A stretch of DNA of 64,000 nt from Agrobacterium vitis. Its GTDB lineage: Bacteria > Pseudomonadota > Alphaproteobacteria > Rhizobiales > Rhizobiaceae. The DNA is taken from positions 2,739,001 through 2,803,000 of the forward strand of contig NZ_CP146242.1 of assembly GCF_037039395.1 (NCBI RefSeq), in the 5' to 3' direction. The number at the start of each line of letters is the position of its first letter. Position 1 is the stretch's first letter. Below, piece by piece: positions 16,649 to 25,307 of this stretch. The translations under genes were made by a program, and so were the position numbers. The notes below the pieces were generated by a model. It was not told the DNA's origin and did no database searches. It saw only the letters and a list, made by a program, of their open reading frames with translations.

Positions 16649-17002
16649 ATGCAGGGTTTGTTTTTCGATACGGATGATCAGGTGCGGATGGTGCTGCGTT
16701 TTCTCGTGGTGCTGCTCGGCTTCTGGACCGCATGGCGCACCGGCAAGGCCGTTGCCGAAAACTGGGAAGGCTATGGCCGGGTGGTGATCTACACGCTGCT
16801 GCTGGCACTGGTCATGCGGTTTCTCCACCATGCCTTGTTTGAAGGGCCGATGCTGGATCTCGGTCTTTACGCGATGGATTTTGTTATTTTGCTGGTGTTT
16901 TCGATGGTCGGTTTCCGCCAGCGACGCACTCGCCAGATGGCCGGTAACTATTACTGGCTCTATGAAAAAACTTCCCCACTGTCCTGGAAGAAGAAAGATT
17001 GA
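16649..17002 (+). CDS. Small membrane protein of the liv operon (DUF6867-like)
   Basis: The 117-residue protein has about three hydrophobic segments ([51 protein letters not shown]) and a basic C-terminus ending WKKKD. It lies between livF and the binding-protein gene on the same strand, a position I recall for this small family in rhizobia. Its role is unknown; a transporter accessory function is suggested only by position. CCGGAGGGG precedes the ATG. Confidence 0.85.
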   Translation: MQGLFFDTDDQVRMVLRFLVVLLGFWTAWRTGKAVAENWEGYGRVVIYTLLLALVMRFLHHALFEGPMLDLGLYAMDFVILLVFSMVGFRQRRTRQMAGNYYWLYEKTSPLSWKKKD

Positions 17003-17136
17003 CAGCACCGTCTTTCTCGCCTCTGATGGCCGGGGAAATTGCAATAATAAAGAGTGGAAGAGTTTTCCGGCGCAATCTAGGTGGGTGTTGCGCGGGGGAT
17101 CGAATGAAGCCCGCCCTAAAAACTGGGAGTATAAGA

Positions 17137-18252
17137 ATGAAGAAGTCGCTTCTTTCAGCCGTGGCGCTGACAGCCATGGTTGCCTTCAGCGGCACCGCCT
17201 GGGCTGACATCATCGTCGGTGTCGGCGGTCCCCTGACAGGCCCGAACGCTGCTTTCGGCGCACAGCTCCAGAAGGGTGCCGAACAGGCCGCTGCCGATAT
17301 CAATGCAGCCGGCGGCATCAATGGCGAAAAGATCAAGATCGTGCTCGGCGACGACGTGTCGGATGCCAAGCAGGGCGTTTCCGTTGCCAACAAATTCGTT
17401 GCCGATGGCGTCAAATATGTGATCGGCCACTTCAACTCGGGCGTATCGATCCCGGCTTCGGACGTATATGCCGAAAATGGCATCTTGCAGATCACGCCAG
17501 CCTCCACAAATCCGAAATTCACCGAACGCGGCATGTGGAACACCTTCCGCACCTGCGGTCGTGACGACCAGCAGGGCGCTGTTGCCGGCAAATACATTGC
17601 CGAAAAGTTCAAGGGCGTGAAGGTTGCCGTCATTCATGACAAGACCCCTTACGGTCAGGGTCTTGCTGACGAAACCAAGAAGGCCATGAACGGTCTGGGC
17701 GTCAAGGAAGTCATCTACGAAGGCATCACTCCCGGTGAAAAGGACTATTCGGCCCTGATCGCCAAGATGAAGGAAGCCGGCGTTGGCGTGGTTTACTTCG
17801 GCGGTCTGCACACGGAAGCTGGCCTGATCCTGCGTCAGATGGCTGACCAGGGCGTCAAGGCGACCCTGATGTCGGGCGACGGTATCACGTCCAACGAACT
17901 GGCCTCGATTGCTGGCGACGCCGTCAATGGCACGCTGATGACCTTCCCGCCGGACCCGCGTAACAACCCGAATGCCAAGGATGCGGTCAAGAAGTTCCGC
18001 GACGCTGGCTTCGAGCCCGAAGCCTATACGCTGTATTCCTACGCTGCCCTGCAGATCATTGCAGAGGCTGCCAAGGCTGCCGGTTCCACCGATGCTGAAA
18101 AGGTTGCTGAAACCATGAAGGCCAAGGGTCCGTTCACGACCGTTATCGGCTCGATCGGCTTTGACGCCAAGGGCGACATCACACGTCCCGACTACGTGAT
18201 GTACACCTGGAAGAAGGGCCCTGACGGCAAGTATTCCTACTTCGAAAACTGA
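17137..18252 (+). CDS. Branched-chain amino acid binding protein (LivK/BraC type)
   Basis: The 371-residue periplasmic protein has a signal peptide ([18 protein letters not shown]..., cleavage after AWA at about 23) followed by a two-lobe type I binding fold: [50 protein letters not shown] and the hinge [13 protein letters not shown]. It binds Leu/Ile/Val or related amino acids for LivHMGF. The start at 17137 follows GGGAG and begins the signal peptide; an in-frame upstream start would add 46 unlike residues. A strong terminator follows, ending the operon. Confidence 0.93.
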   Translation: MKKSLLSAVALTAMVAFSGTAWADIIVGVGGPLTGPNAAFGAQLQKGAEQAAADINAAGGINGEKIKIVLGDDVSDAKQGVSVANKFVADGVKYVIGHFNSGVSIPASDVYAENGILQITPASTNPKFTERGMWNTFRTCGRDDQQGAVAGKYIAEKFKGVKVAVIHDKTPYGQGLADETKKAMNGLGVKEVIYEGITPGEKDYSALIAKMKEAGVGVVYFGGLHTEAGLILRQMADQGVKATLMSGDGITSNELASIAGDAVNGTLMTFPPDPRNNPNAKDAVKKFRDAGFEPEAYTLYSYAALQIIAEAAKAAGSTDAEKVAETMKAKGPFTTVIGSIGFDAKGDITRPDYVMYTWKKGPDGKYSYFEN

Positions 18253-18281
18253 TTTCTTCTGGCATTGCCAATGGAAACGAA

Positions 18282-18306
18282 AGCCCGGCCTTGCGCCGGG
18301 CTTTTT
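18282..18306 (+). terminator. Intrinsic terminator of the liv operon
   Basis: A GC-rich stem (AGCCCGGC / GCCGGGCT with a short CTTGC loop) is followed by a T tract, 29 bp after the binding-protein stop. Confidence 0.9.
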
Positions 18307-18424
18307 GCGTCGCACGCTTGAGTGGCGTTTGCGCGCAGCCGCAAAATTAATTTTCTAACGAATTGAATATTATAGCCAATTAGCGCCATTCCTGTCGTGT
18401 CTCTTAACGGATTGAACAGCCGCG

Positions 18425-18439
18425 TTAACCTTTTGTTAA
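18425..18439 (+). promoter_or_regulatory. Full CtrA box upstream of minC
   Basis: TTAA-CCTTTTG-TTAA is a perfect TTAA-N7-TTAA match, flanked by AAC. It lies 42-56 bp upstream of the minC start, a typical promoter position. A partial second site (TTAA-N7-AACA) lies at 18404-18418. CtrA control of min genes is reported in Sinorhizobium; binding here is inferred. Confidence 0.75.
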
Positions 18440-18480
18440 CCAAATCAGCCGTAAACCATCTCAACGATTTGTTCATAAAG

Positions 18481-19284
18481 ATGACCGAAGTGCTAACAGA
18501 ACCCCGCTCAATCCGCATCAAAGGCCGCTCGTTTCTGGCGGTGGTGCTTTCACCGGACCTGCCGGTTGATAACTGGCTGGAAAGGCTGGACGATCTGGCT
18601 TCGCGCTCGGCCGGGTTCTTCCTTGGCCGTCCGGTGGTTCTCGATGTGGCGGAACTGGCGATCAGCCGGGATGAGCTGAAGGCGCTGATCGCCGAGCTGT
18701 CCAGCCGCAATGTCAGCATCATGGGTCTGGAAGGCGCGCGTCCTTCGATGGTGGAACGCGGCATGCCGCCGATCCTCAAGGGTGGCCGTCCGGTTTCCGA
18801 TGTCGAAGTGCCGAAGGTCGAGTCTGCGGCACAGGCCAAGGACGACAAGGCGGAGGAAAAATCCGCGGAAGCCTCCGAAAAGGACGAGGATAAGCAGGCC
18901 GATGAGGCTGCATCCCAGTCCGCAGTGATCACTGCCCCCATGGCCCGTTCCGTGGTGCAATCCTTGCTGTTGCATGAGCCGGTGCGCTCTGGCCAGTCGG
19001 TGATTTTCACCGAAGGCGATGTGACGGTGATCGGCTCGGTTGCCTCAGGCGCCGAAATCATTGCCGGTGGGTCGATCCATATCTACGGCGCCTTGCGGGG
19101 CCGGGCGATGGCGGGGTCGGTCGGCAATGCATCGGCGCGGATTTTCTGCCGCAAGATGGAGGCCGAGCTGCTCGCCATCGACGGGATCTACAAGATGGCG
19201 GAGGACATGCCGCCGGAATTGCTGGGCAAGCCCGTCCAGCTCTGGCTGGAAGACGATGTCATCAAGGCTGAAAAAATGGCCTGA
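18481..19284 (+). CDS. minC: Septum-site inhibitor MinC
   Basis: The 267-residue protein has a MinC N-terminal domain (about 1-105; IRIKGRSFLAVVLSP) that destabilises FtsZ polymers, a charged linker rich in Lys, Glu, Ala and Asp (about 110-145), and the C-terminal beta-helix domain with GSVASGAEIIAGGSIHIYG and LRGRAMAG, which binds MinD and dimerises. The ATG at 18481 is used; in-frame sequence upstream would run into the CtrA box. It is first of a minCDE operon. Confidence 0.95.
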   Translation: MTEVLTEPRSIRIKGRSFLAVVLSPDLPVDNWLERLDDLASRSAGFFLGRPVVLDVAELAISRDELKALIAELSSRNVSIMGLEGARPSMVERGMPPILKGGRPVSDVEVPKVESAAQAKDDKAEEKSAEASEKDEDKQADEAASQSAVITAPMARSVVQSLLLHEPVRSGQSVIFTEGDVTVIGSVASGAEIIAGGSIHIYGALRGRAMAGSVGNASARIFCRKMEAELLAIDGIYKMAEDMPPELLGKPVQLWLEDDVIKAEKMA

Positions 19285-19416
19285 TGCTGGTTTGAGCCGT
19301 GCGGACGTCAGCTTGACGCCGACTCCGCTGGTTAAAGTTGACGTTTAATACGCTGGAGATTTGGTCCAGCGCTACCCGAAGCTTGTGCCGCATGCGGCGA
19401 AAGACAGGAGAATGAA

Positions 19417-20232
19417 ATGGGGAAGGTCATCGTTGTGACATCAGGCAAGGGCGGCGTCGGCAAGACGACCTCCACGGCTGCCCTTGGTGCAGCACTTGCC
19501 CAGCGCGGCGACAAGGTTGTCGTCATCGATTTTGATGTCGGTCTGCGCAATCTCGATCTGGTCATGGGCGCTGAGCGCCGGGTGGTCTACGATCTCGTCA
19601 ATGTCATCCAGGGCGATGCCAAGCTGCCGCAGGCGCTGATCCGCGACAAGCGGGTCGATACGCTGTACCTGCTGCCGGCCTCGCAGACCCGTGACAAGGA
19701 CAATCTGACTCCCGAAGGCGTGGAATGGGTAATTACCGAGCTGAAAAAGCATTTCGACTGGGTGATCTGCGATAGTCCGGCCGGGATTGAACGCGGCGCG
19801 ACGCTGGCCATGCGCCACGCCGATGTCGCTGTTGTCGTCACCAACCCCGAAGTGTCTTCGGTGCGCGATTCGGACCGGATCATCGGCCTGCTGGATTCGA
19901 AGACCCTGAAGGCCGAACGCGGCGAGCGGATGGAAAAGCACCTGCTGCTGACCCGTTACGATGCCGTCCGCGCCCAGCGCGGCGATATGCTGAAGGTCGA
20001 GGATGTCTTGGAAATCCTCTCCATCCCGCTGCTGGGTATCATCCCGGAAAGCATGGATGTGCTGAAAGCCTCGAATATCGGTGCGCCGGTGACGCTGGCC
20101 GATGCCAAGAGCCTTCCTGCCCAGGCCTATTTCGAAGCTGCCCGCCGTCTGGCTGGCGAGGAAATTCCGGTTTCCATGCCCGAGGAAAAGCGTGGCCTGT
20201 TCGGCAAGATTTTCGCACGGAGGGCCGCATGA
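19417..20232 (+). CDS. minD: Septum-site ATPase MinD
   Basis: The 271-residue ATPase has the deviant Walker [10 protein letters not shown] (10-18), the segment [18 protein letters not shown], and [10 protein letters not shown]. The C-terminus ends in a basic amphipathic helix ([12 protein letters not shown]), the membrane-targeting sequence. MinD recruits MinC to the membrane, and MinE stimulates its ATPase. An AGGAG-like site precedes the start, and its stop overlaps minE by four bases. Confidence 0.97.
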   Translation: MGKVIVVTSGKGGVGKTTSTAALGAALAQRGDKVVVIDFDVGLRNLDLVMGAERRVVYDLVNVIQGDAKLPQALIRDKRVDTLYLLPASQTRDKDNLTPEGVEWVITELKKHFDWVICDSPAGIERGATLAMRHADVAVVVTNPEVSSVRDSDRIIGLLDSKTLKAERGERMEKHLLLTRYDAVRAQRGDMLKVEDVLEILSIPLLGIIPESMDVLKASNIGAPVTLADAKSLPAQAYFEAARRLAGEEIPVSMPEEKRGLFGKIFARRAA

Positions 20233-20489
20233 GCATCTTCAACCTGTTCCGCAGACCAACCTCGGCGCCGATGGCGCGCGAGCGGCTGCAAGTCCTTCTC
20301 GCCCACGAACGCGCCGCCCAAGGCTCCGACCTCGTCGCCATCCTGCGCGAGGAAATCCTGGCTGTGATCTCCAAGCACGTCCAGGTCGATGCCGACAAGG
20401 TCCGCATCAAGGTTGACCGTGACGAGCACGTGTCGATCCTGGAGATCGACGTAGAAATTCCACGGGATGCTCAAGCGCTGGCGGCTTGA
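20229..20489 (+). CDS. minE: Topological specificity factor MinE
   Basis: The 86-residue protein has the MinE pattern: an N-terminal anti-MinCD segment ([15 protein letters not shown]), an [14 protein letters not shown] helix and a C-terminal beta strand ([11 protein letters not shown]). It triggers MinD release from the membrane to restrict MinC away from midcell. It overlaps minD (ATGA) and is followed by a strong terminator. Confidence 0.97.
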   Translation: MSIFNLFRRPTSAPMARERLQVLLAHERAAQGSDLVAILREEILAVISKHVQVDADKVRIKVDRDEHVSILEIDVEIPRDAQALAA

Positions 20490-20540
20490 TGGGGTGAGGG
20501 GCTGGCCGGTGTGGCTGGCTTGAAGCAGATATGTGATTTT

Positions 20541-20576
20541 TCAGCCGCAAAGTGGACGCTTTGCGGCTGATTTATT
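20541..20576 (+). terminator. Intrinsic terminator of minCDE
   Basis: A perfect 12-bp stem (TCAGCCGCAAAG / CTTTGCGGCTGA, loop TGGACG) is followed by a T/A-rich tract, 51 bp past the minE stop. Confidence 0.9.
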
Positions 20577-20633
20577 AATTGTAATTACTTGTTTTAGGTT
20601 TACCGTATTGGGGGCAAGAGTAGGGGGTATAAA

Positions 20634-21749
20634 ATGACTAATACATCGTTCTCCATCGATATTGGTTTGGAGGAAAAAGGGTCCGATATAAAGATATCGG
20701 CATTTGATGAAATACCTGAGGATGATGCAGACGAGGGTGGGAATGATGAAGGGTCGCTTGACTTAAGTGGTGGCCAAAGACAAGCCGTAATGCAGCCAAA
20801 GGATGTTCCTCTTGGCGTGTATCATACTTGGTATAAACGCGGAAAACTTAATCTCAATCCTGATTGGCAACGTGCATACGTTTGGAAGGGGAAGCGTCCG
20901 TCTTACCTGATAGAGTCAATCTTGATGAGATTGCCTATACCAGTGATATTTTTGTCCCGTACTAAAGAGGGCGGTCTTGAAGTCATAGATGGGGTACAGC
21001 GCCTTACGACTGTCTTTAACTTTATAGAAAATAAATTTGCTTTAACGGGATTGGACGTTTTCAAGGAGTTCAATGGTCTGCGATTTAAGGATTTATCTCA
21101 AAAGATGCAAAGTGAGATAGAGGACGCGGTTATTAGCTGTTTTGAACTTTCAGAAGATACGTCACAAGATTTAAAATTCACTACGTTTGAGCGAATTAAT
21201 ACGGGTGGCATGTCTCTAAATGAGATGGAAATCAGAAACTGTATATATCGTGGGAAATTGAATTCTAAGCTCGCCGATTGGTCAAAGAATGATGATTTCC
21301 GAAATGCGATTAATATGCGAAATCTTTCTGACAGAATGTTTGATAGAGGATTGATACTGCGTTTTTTGGCATTTGATACTATAAAGCATGATAAAGTCAC
21401 ATCCGGGATAAAGTCTTTCCTAAATAGATTTTTCGAAACCTACAAGGATCCGAGCGACGACATCATAGCGGATTTTGATAAGCGCTTTCGTCGTGCGATG
21501 CGTAATAGTTATACAGTATTTGGATCTAACGCTTTTCGTTTGAGAAAATCAGACTACAAAGGTGGTGGAGAGTGGGCTTCTAGAGCAAATGCTGCGATTT
21601 TTCAAGTAATTTCTACCTCTTTGGCGCCTTATGATAATGTTCAGGTTAGTCAAAAGGCCGATGCGATTATGGAAGAGTATCTGGATATTCTCTCGGATCA
21701 GCAGTGGTTGGATTCTGTAAGTAAATCCACTGGCGATGCTAAAAAATAA
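20634..21749 (+). CDS. DUF262 (GmrS/ParB-like) part of a split DUF262-HNH protein
   Basis: The 371-residue frame has an acidic N-terminal 55 residues and then a DUF262 domain: NLNPDWQRAYVW, SYLIESILMRLPIPVIFL, IDGVQRLTT (about 118-126; usually DGQQR) and FERINTGGMSLNEMEIRN. DUF262 is the NTP-handling, ParB-fold half of GmrSD-type modification-dependent restriction systems. The frame ends in a run of six A bases (GCT AAA AAA TAA). In the -1 frame the sequence continues without a stop into the HNH domain and reads sensibly (KYAFDAWGRRLSTLMDG), so the original gene was probably one protein of about 460 residues. Base composition is markedly more AT-rich than minCDE, suggesting horizontal acquisition. 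Confidence 0.8.
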   Translation: MTNTSFSIDIGLEEKGSDIKISAFDEIPEDDADEGGNDEGSLDLSGGQRQAVMQPKDVPLGVYHTWYKRGKLNLNPDWQRAYVWKGKRPSYLIESILMRLPIPVIFLSRTKEGGLEVIDGVQRLTTVFNFIENKFALTGLDVFKEFNGLRFKDLSQKMQSEIEDAVISCFELSEDTSQDLKFTTFERINTGGMSLNEMEIRNCIYRGKLNSKLADWSKNDDFRNAINMRNLSDRMFDRGLILRFLAFDTIKHDKVTSGIKSFLNRFFETYKDPSDDIIADFDKRFRRAMRNSYTVFGSNAFRLRKSDYKGGGEWASRANAAIFQVISTSLAPYDNVQVSQKADAIMEEYLDILSDQQWLDSVSKSTGDAKK

Positions 21750-22018
21750 AATATGCCTTTGATGCTTGGGGTCGACGTTTGAGTACGTTGATGGATGGCG
21801 TGGAAGGAGCAGATAGCCAGCGTATATTTTCTGCAAGGCTCAAGAAAGAGCTGTTTGATCAAGATAGAACGTGTGCTATCTGCAACAATGAGATCAAGTC
21901 TATAAATGACGCTGCCGTGGATCACGTTGATCAGTATTGGCGTGGTGGGGCGACAATACCTTCTAATGCTCGCTTAGCGCATCGGGCTTGCAATGGTGCC
22001 CGTTTAAGGAGCGATTAA
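21743..22018 (+). CDS. HNH nuclease part of the split DUF262-HNH protein
   Basis: The open frame starts right after a stop at 21740-21742 and overlaps the end of the DUF262 frame. It carries an HNH finger: CAICNNEI, then AVDHVDQYWRGG, then NARLAHRACN, with four Cys and the paired His residues of the metal site. If translated alone it must start at TTG 21779 or ATG 21791, which would drop a stretch (KYAFDAWGRR) that looks like protein continuous with the upstream frame. One extra A in the A6 run, or a -1 slip there, would fuse the two. The likely role is restriction of modified or foreign DNA; whether it is active is unknown. Confidence 0.7.
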   Translation, partial: KIKYAFDAWGRRLSTLMDGVEGADSQRIFSARLKKELFDQDRTCAICNNEIKSINDAAVDHVDQYWRGGATIPSNARLAHRACNGARLRSD

Positions 22019-22745
22019 AGATCAGTTTCACAGCGTTTTCATTGAGTGTCATTATTAATGAAATCGGGTTGATATTCGATTGCCGAAAACAGCAATGCGT
22101 TTCAAATCACGTTGTGGATGAGGTGCTCGCACGGCTGGCAACAATACTTGAGTAAGGGGATGGTTAGCCTTGGTGCAAGGATACCCCCCTCTGGCTTGCC
22201 AGCCATCTCCCCCTCAAGGGGGGAGATCGGATAGGCGAAATCGCCCGTTTCAGCAGATAAAGTTGCGTCTTCCCCGACCTCTGAAAAGTAATGTGAAGCA
22301 AGAATCTTGCCTCTTGTCGATCTCCCCCCTTTTGAGGGGGAGATGTCCGGCAGGACAGAGGGGGGTTAACGCCAAGCACAACGCCACCAATTCCCCCCGT
22401 TCAAAATCGCACCAATCCCCTCTTTTCCTCCCTACTCGTTATGCGCTAAGACAAGGGTGAGATCGGTTGTAACGAGCCGGTCTTGGGGCCTCGTAACCCC
22501 AACAAAAGCGGCCGGTGTCGGTCGTTAAATGACACCCCTCAGCCATAGGTTTGTGGCTGAGGCGGTGGGTCATGTCTATATGATCCCACTCTCCACCATC
22601 TCTATGGTCGGGGAGATCTCGGCGTATGTCCAGAGCTTCGGCTTAAAGGTCGAGATGGTCGTTCTTTTGTCGGCTTACGAACTCCCCGATCACCAGAGAC
22701 AGTTCTCTGGTGATCGCTCGTTTTCCAGCGTGGGAGGAATGGACA
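22019..22745. other. Non-coding stretch with a paired inverted repeat
   Basis: These 727 bp after the HNH frame hold one MITE-like repeat pair (about 22172-22370) and, before the next small gene, no convincing coding sequence. Frames across the repeat encode only the peptide typical of the repeat itself. Confidence 0.6.
22172..22370. repeat. Paired inverted repeat (MITE-like), copy 1
   Basis: The left arm (about 22182-22228: CCCCCCTCTGGCTTGCCAGC then CATCTCCCCCTCAAGGGG) and right arm (about 22320-22367) are inverted copies of one another separated by about 90 bp. The left arm is preceded by TGCAAGGATAC, which also borders copy 2. Confidence 0.8.
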
Positions 22746-22880
22746 ATGGCGGATTATAATGTCTGGGCTGATCTTTTCGATACGTGGCAATCGACATCCG
22801 ACTGGGTGAAGGCTCTGATCATCGTCGTGCCACCGGCTTTCGTGGCGACCATGCTGGCGCTGCTGCTGCGCTACAGGTAG
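22746..22880 (+). CDS. Small single-pass membrane protein (44 aa)
   Basis: A well-placed GGAGG precedes an ATG encoding 44 residues: a tryptophan-containing N-terminus (MADYNVWADLFDTWQSTSDW) followed by one hydrophobic helix (ALIIVVPPAFVATMLALLL) and a basic end (RYR). I recall similar very small proteins in Rhizobiaceae genomes but know no function. The strong ribosome-binding site and clean membrane segment support it as real. Confidence 0.65.
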   Translation: MADYNVWADLFDTWQSTSDWVKALIIVVPPAFVATMLALLLRYR

Positions 22881-22960
22881 AAGACGCGGAAGACGGTCCA
22901 GTCCCCTCCGGGGTTTACCATCTTTCGCCACCGCAGCACTTCCAACTGAGATCGGAGGAT

Positions 22961-23239
22961 ATGCCGGACCCGGGCGACAAGATGGACCATTTGCTGCTCG
23001 ACGCCGCCACCAATCTTCAACACCGGCTGGAGGACGCCCGCCGGTCGCTCCATCCGCAAGAGAGTTCCTTGGCCGACGGGGCAGATCTGGGCAGAAGCGA
23101 CATCCGGCAACAGATCACCCAGATCATCCTTGAGGAATATCACCGTGGGTCCGATCCGGGGGTTGCCCTTCGGCGCGGGCGAGAGTTCCTCGCCAGCCAG
23201 CGAAACGCCCACAGCACCAATCTGGATGTGAAAGAATAA
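22961..23239 (+). CDS. Small hypothetical helical protein (92 aa)
   Basis: The ATG at 22961 follows GGAGG at good spacing. The 92-residue product is soluble, charged and helix-rich (DHLLLDAATNLQHRLEDARR, DIRQQITQIILEEY, REFLASQR). Codon third positions are GC-rich like the neighbouring genes, which argues for real coding. The frame stays open upstream and overlaps the 44-residue gene in another frame, but that part lacks a ribosome-binding site. No domain is recognised. It lies 80 bp after the small membrane protein and may be cotranscribed with it. Confidence 0.6.
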   Translation: MPDPGDKMDHLLLDAATNLQHRLEDARRSLHPQESSLADGADLGRSDIRQQITQIILEEYHRGSDPGVALRRGREFLASQRNAHSTNLDVKE

Positions 23240-23283
23240 GCCCAGTCGGGCAAAAATATCGGGGTTATGACCGAAAATCGGTT

Positions 23284-23829
23284 TTACCTTTCGGTTGGGT
23301 GCTGAAGCATTGCCAAGATAAATTCCAGACGCTCCACAACACTCACCTTTGGCAACACAATCACCTCATATTCCAGCGCCGGATAGGTCTCGAGCAAGCG
23401 CTGATATTCTTCCTCTGCTGCGGTCAGATCATGCTGACGCTCCGCATCCTGCTGGTAAATCTCCGGCCAAGGTGGGGTGAGAAAAACGCGGGCGTGGTAG
23501 CGGTGTTGTTGCTTGAGTGCGTTCAATTGTGTCTCATCGCCGGTCGCAGCTTTCAGCGCGGCGGCGGCGTCGATCAGGCTGCGGTCGAAGAAGACCCAGC
23601 CGGGGAGGGATGCTGCGCGTTCCCGGTCTTCCTGCGCCATGGCAATGGCGCGGTGGGCGAAGGCGGCCATGTCGATCCAGGGCAGGGCTTTGCCATCTCC
23701 GGCCTGTTCTTGCATCACAATGCGTCGGCCGGGTTCTTCTATGGTGGCAAAGCCTTTTGTAGCCAGGGCTGAGAGCAAAGTGGATTTGCCGCCGCCGGAG
23801 CAGCCGGACAGGATGACGAAACTGTTCAT
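23284..23829 (-). CDS. AAA-type P-loop ATPase (AAA_28-like)
   Basis: The 181-residue protein has a Walker A GCSGGGKST at residues 9-17, EEPGRRIVMQEQ at about 30-40, and a central WVFFDRSLIDAAAAL segment (Walker B-like FFDRS). It looks like a small nucleoside or nucleotide kinase-like ATPase of the AAA_28 group; its substrate is unknown. The start at 23829 gives a normal N-terminus (MNSFVILSGCSGG). A longer frame would add 34 residues encoded by the adjacent dispersed repeat, which I regard as artefact. Confidence 0.8.
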   Translation of the reverse strand: MNSFVILSGCSGGGKSTLLSALATKGFATIEEPGRRIVMQEQAGDGKALPWIDMAAFAHRAIAMAQEDRERAASLPGWVFFDRSLIDAAAALKAATGDETQLNALKQQHRYHARVFLTPPWPEIYQQDAERQHDLTAAEEEYQRLLETYPALEYEVIVLPKVSVVERLEFILAMLQHPTER

Positions 23830-23861
23830 GGAGAGGCTCTTGGTTTGGGATTTGGACCTTG

Positions 23862-24058
23862 GAGCAAGGACACCCCCCTCTGGCTTGCCAGCCATCTCCC
23901 CCTCAAGGGGGGAGATCGACGCGGGGTACACTCTTTACCAAAATATTCTCTTTTTATCAGTGGTTTGAAGGGATACTGATTGAGTGGTCTGGTTCCTCTA
24001 TCTGATCTCCCCCCTTGAGGGGGAGATGCCCGGCAGGGTAGAGGGGGGTATCCTTGCG
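23862..24058. repeat. Paired inverted repeat (MITE-like), copy 2
   Basis: The left arm (GCAAGGACACCCCCCTCTGG... to about 23919) and right arm (about 24003-24058, ending TATCCTTGCGC) are inverted copies around a core of about 80 bp. The outer ends of this copy show the terminal inverted sequence GCAAGGA/TCCTTGC. Confidence 0.8.
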
Positions 24059-24077
24059 CAGATATCAGCCTTCTCCC

Positions 24078-25046
24078 TCACTCCACCCTCAATACCGCCG
24101 CCGCCTTCACCGCCGCAGATGCCCGGTTTTCCACGCCCAGCTTCACGTAGATCTGTTCCAGATGCTTGTTCACCGTGCGGGCGGCGAGGCCGAGGATTTC
24201 GCCGATGTCGCGGTTGGGTTTGCCGCGGGCGATCCACAGCAGGACTTCGGATTCGCGTTGGGTGAGGCCGAAGGCCTGGCGCAGGCGTTCGTCTTCGCGT
24301 TGCTGGCCGCCAGCGCTGAGGCGGAACAGGTATTCGTCGGCGGCCATGGCGCCGAGATAGGCGATTTGCAGGGCAGGGTGGTTTTCAAGCGGCAAGGACA
24401 GGGCAGCGTCGCGGGATGCGCCTGCGGGCTGGCTATTGGGCGCGGTTGCGGGACCGGCGGCGGAAATCGTGGCGGTTCGGGCCTGCATCCAATCGCCGAT
24501 GGCCTTGATTACCGTGTCCAGCCCGTCTTCACGTCCGGTGGCGGTGGTGATCAGGCGGCTGGCTTGCGGCGTGGACCACAGCAGGCTGCCATCAGCGCGC
24601 AAGGCCAGCAGGTGGCGGCCTGCGGCGTCCAGCGCGACACGGGCGCTTTGCGCGGACCGGGCATTGGCAAGATGCACGCGGATGCGGGCGCGCAGCTCAT
24701 CGATATTGATCGGCTTGGTCAGGTAATCGACACCGCCGACCTCAAGCGCATGCACCACATGTTCGGTTTCGCTGAGGCCCGTCATGAAGATGACAGGCAC
24801 CTGCGCCACCGCCGGATTGGCCTTGATCTGTCGGCAGGTCTCGAACCCATCCATGCCGGGCATAACCGCATCCAGCAGGATCAGGTCCGGGCTGATCCGC
24901 TCGACAATGCCCAGCGCCCCTTGGCCTGACGTGGCAATCAACACGGAAAAGCCGGACTGTTCCAATGCGTCAGTCAAAAAGCCCAGCGCTTCCGGGCTGT
25001 CATCCACCAGGAGAATGATATCGCGGGGGGAGGTTGGTTCAGCCAT
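24078..25046 (-). CDS. LuxR-type two-component response regulator
   Basis: The 322-residue protein has an N-terminal receiver domain (about 9-125) with Asp59 in LILLDAVMPGMDG and the conserved Lys in YLTKPIN. A middle region of about 100 residues resembles a degenerate sensory or dimerisation segment. The C-terminal LuxR HTH (about 250-315) shows LTQRESEVLLWIARGKPNRD, ILGLAARTVNKHLEQIY and KLGVENR. It lies just downstream of the giant hybrid kinase gene on the same strand and is most likely its cognate regulator. The target genes are unknown; the neighbouring nitrogen transport genes are candidates only by position. Confidence 0.9.
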   Translation of the reverse strand: MAEPTSPRDIILLVDDSPEALGFLTDALEQSGFSVLIATSGQGALGIVERISPDLILLDAVMPGMDGFETCRQIKANPAVAQVPVIFMTGLSETEHVVHALEVGGVDYLTKPINIDELRARIRVHLANARSAQSARVALDAAGRHLLALRADGSLLWSTPQASRLITTATGREDGLDTVIKAIGDWMQARTATISAAGPATAPNSQPAGASRDAALSLPLENHPALQIAYLGAMAADEYLFRLSAGGQQREDERLRQAFGLTQRESEVLLWIARGKPNRDIGEILGLAARTVNKHLEQIYVKLGVENRASAAVKAAAVLRVE

Positions 25047-25089
25047 GGCGGATTTTTTCCTTAAGGCCAGCGGAACGAACGGGGCGGCG

Positions 25090-25245
25090 GCACTCCTCTT
25101 CTCCCCATCGGGGAGAAGATCCCGGCAGGGAGATGAGGGGGGCGAAGCCAGACCACGGAGTGAGGCGTTGCGTAAAACAAGCCTTTACACCAAGTCGCCG
25201 CCGTCTGGCCTGCCGGCCATCTCCCCCTCGGGTGGGGAGATCGGC
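25090..25245. repeat. Paired repeat, divergent copy 3
   Basis: The gap between the kinase and the regulator genes holds a variant arm (CTCTTCTCCCCATCGGGGAG, about 25095-25143) and a more typical arm (CTGGCCTGCCGGCCATCTCC, about 25190-25245). They resemble copies 1 and 2 but are more diverged. Confidence 0.6.
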
Positions 25246-25307
25246 TGGGGGATGTCTCGGCGCAAGACCGGCAATGGATTTGCGGTTGGGCGATGGCCTC
25301 TGCACGC

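Noticed and set aside
21738..21752. Programmed -1 frameshift signal in the DUF262-HNH gene
   Set aside because: The run is T AAA AAA T, not a classical A AAA AAG heptamer, and no downstream stem was obvious, so a plain indel is the simpler reading; slippage is kept only as an alternative.
22170..22460. Peptide-coding frames across the paired repeat
   Set aside because: The translated peptide is the same in every repeat copy and comes from the repeat itself.
22172..24058. Possible CRISPR array from the regularly recurring repeat arms
   Set aside because: The arms are inverted pairs, not direct repeats with uniform spacers, and no cas gene is present.
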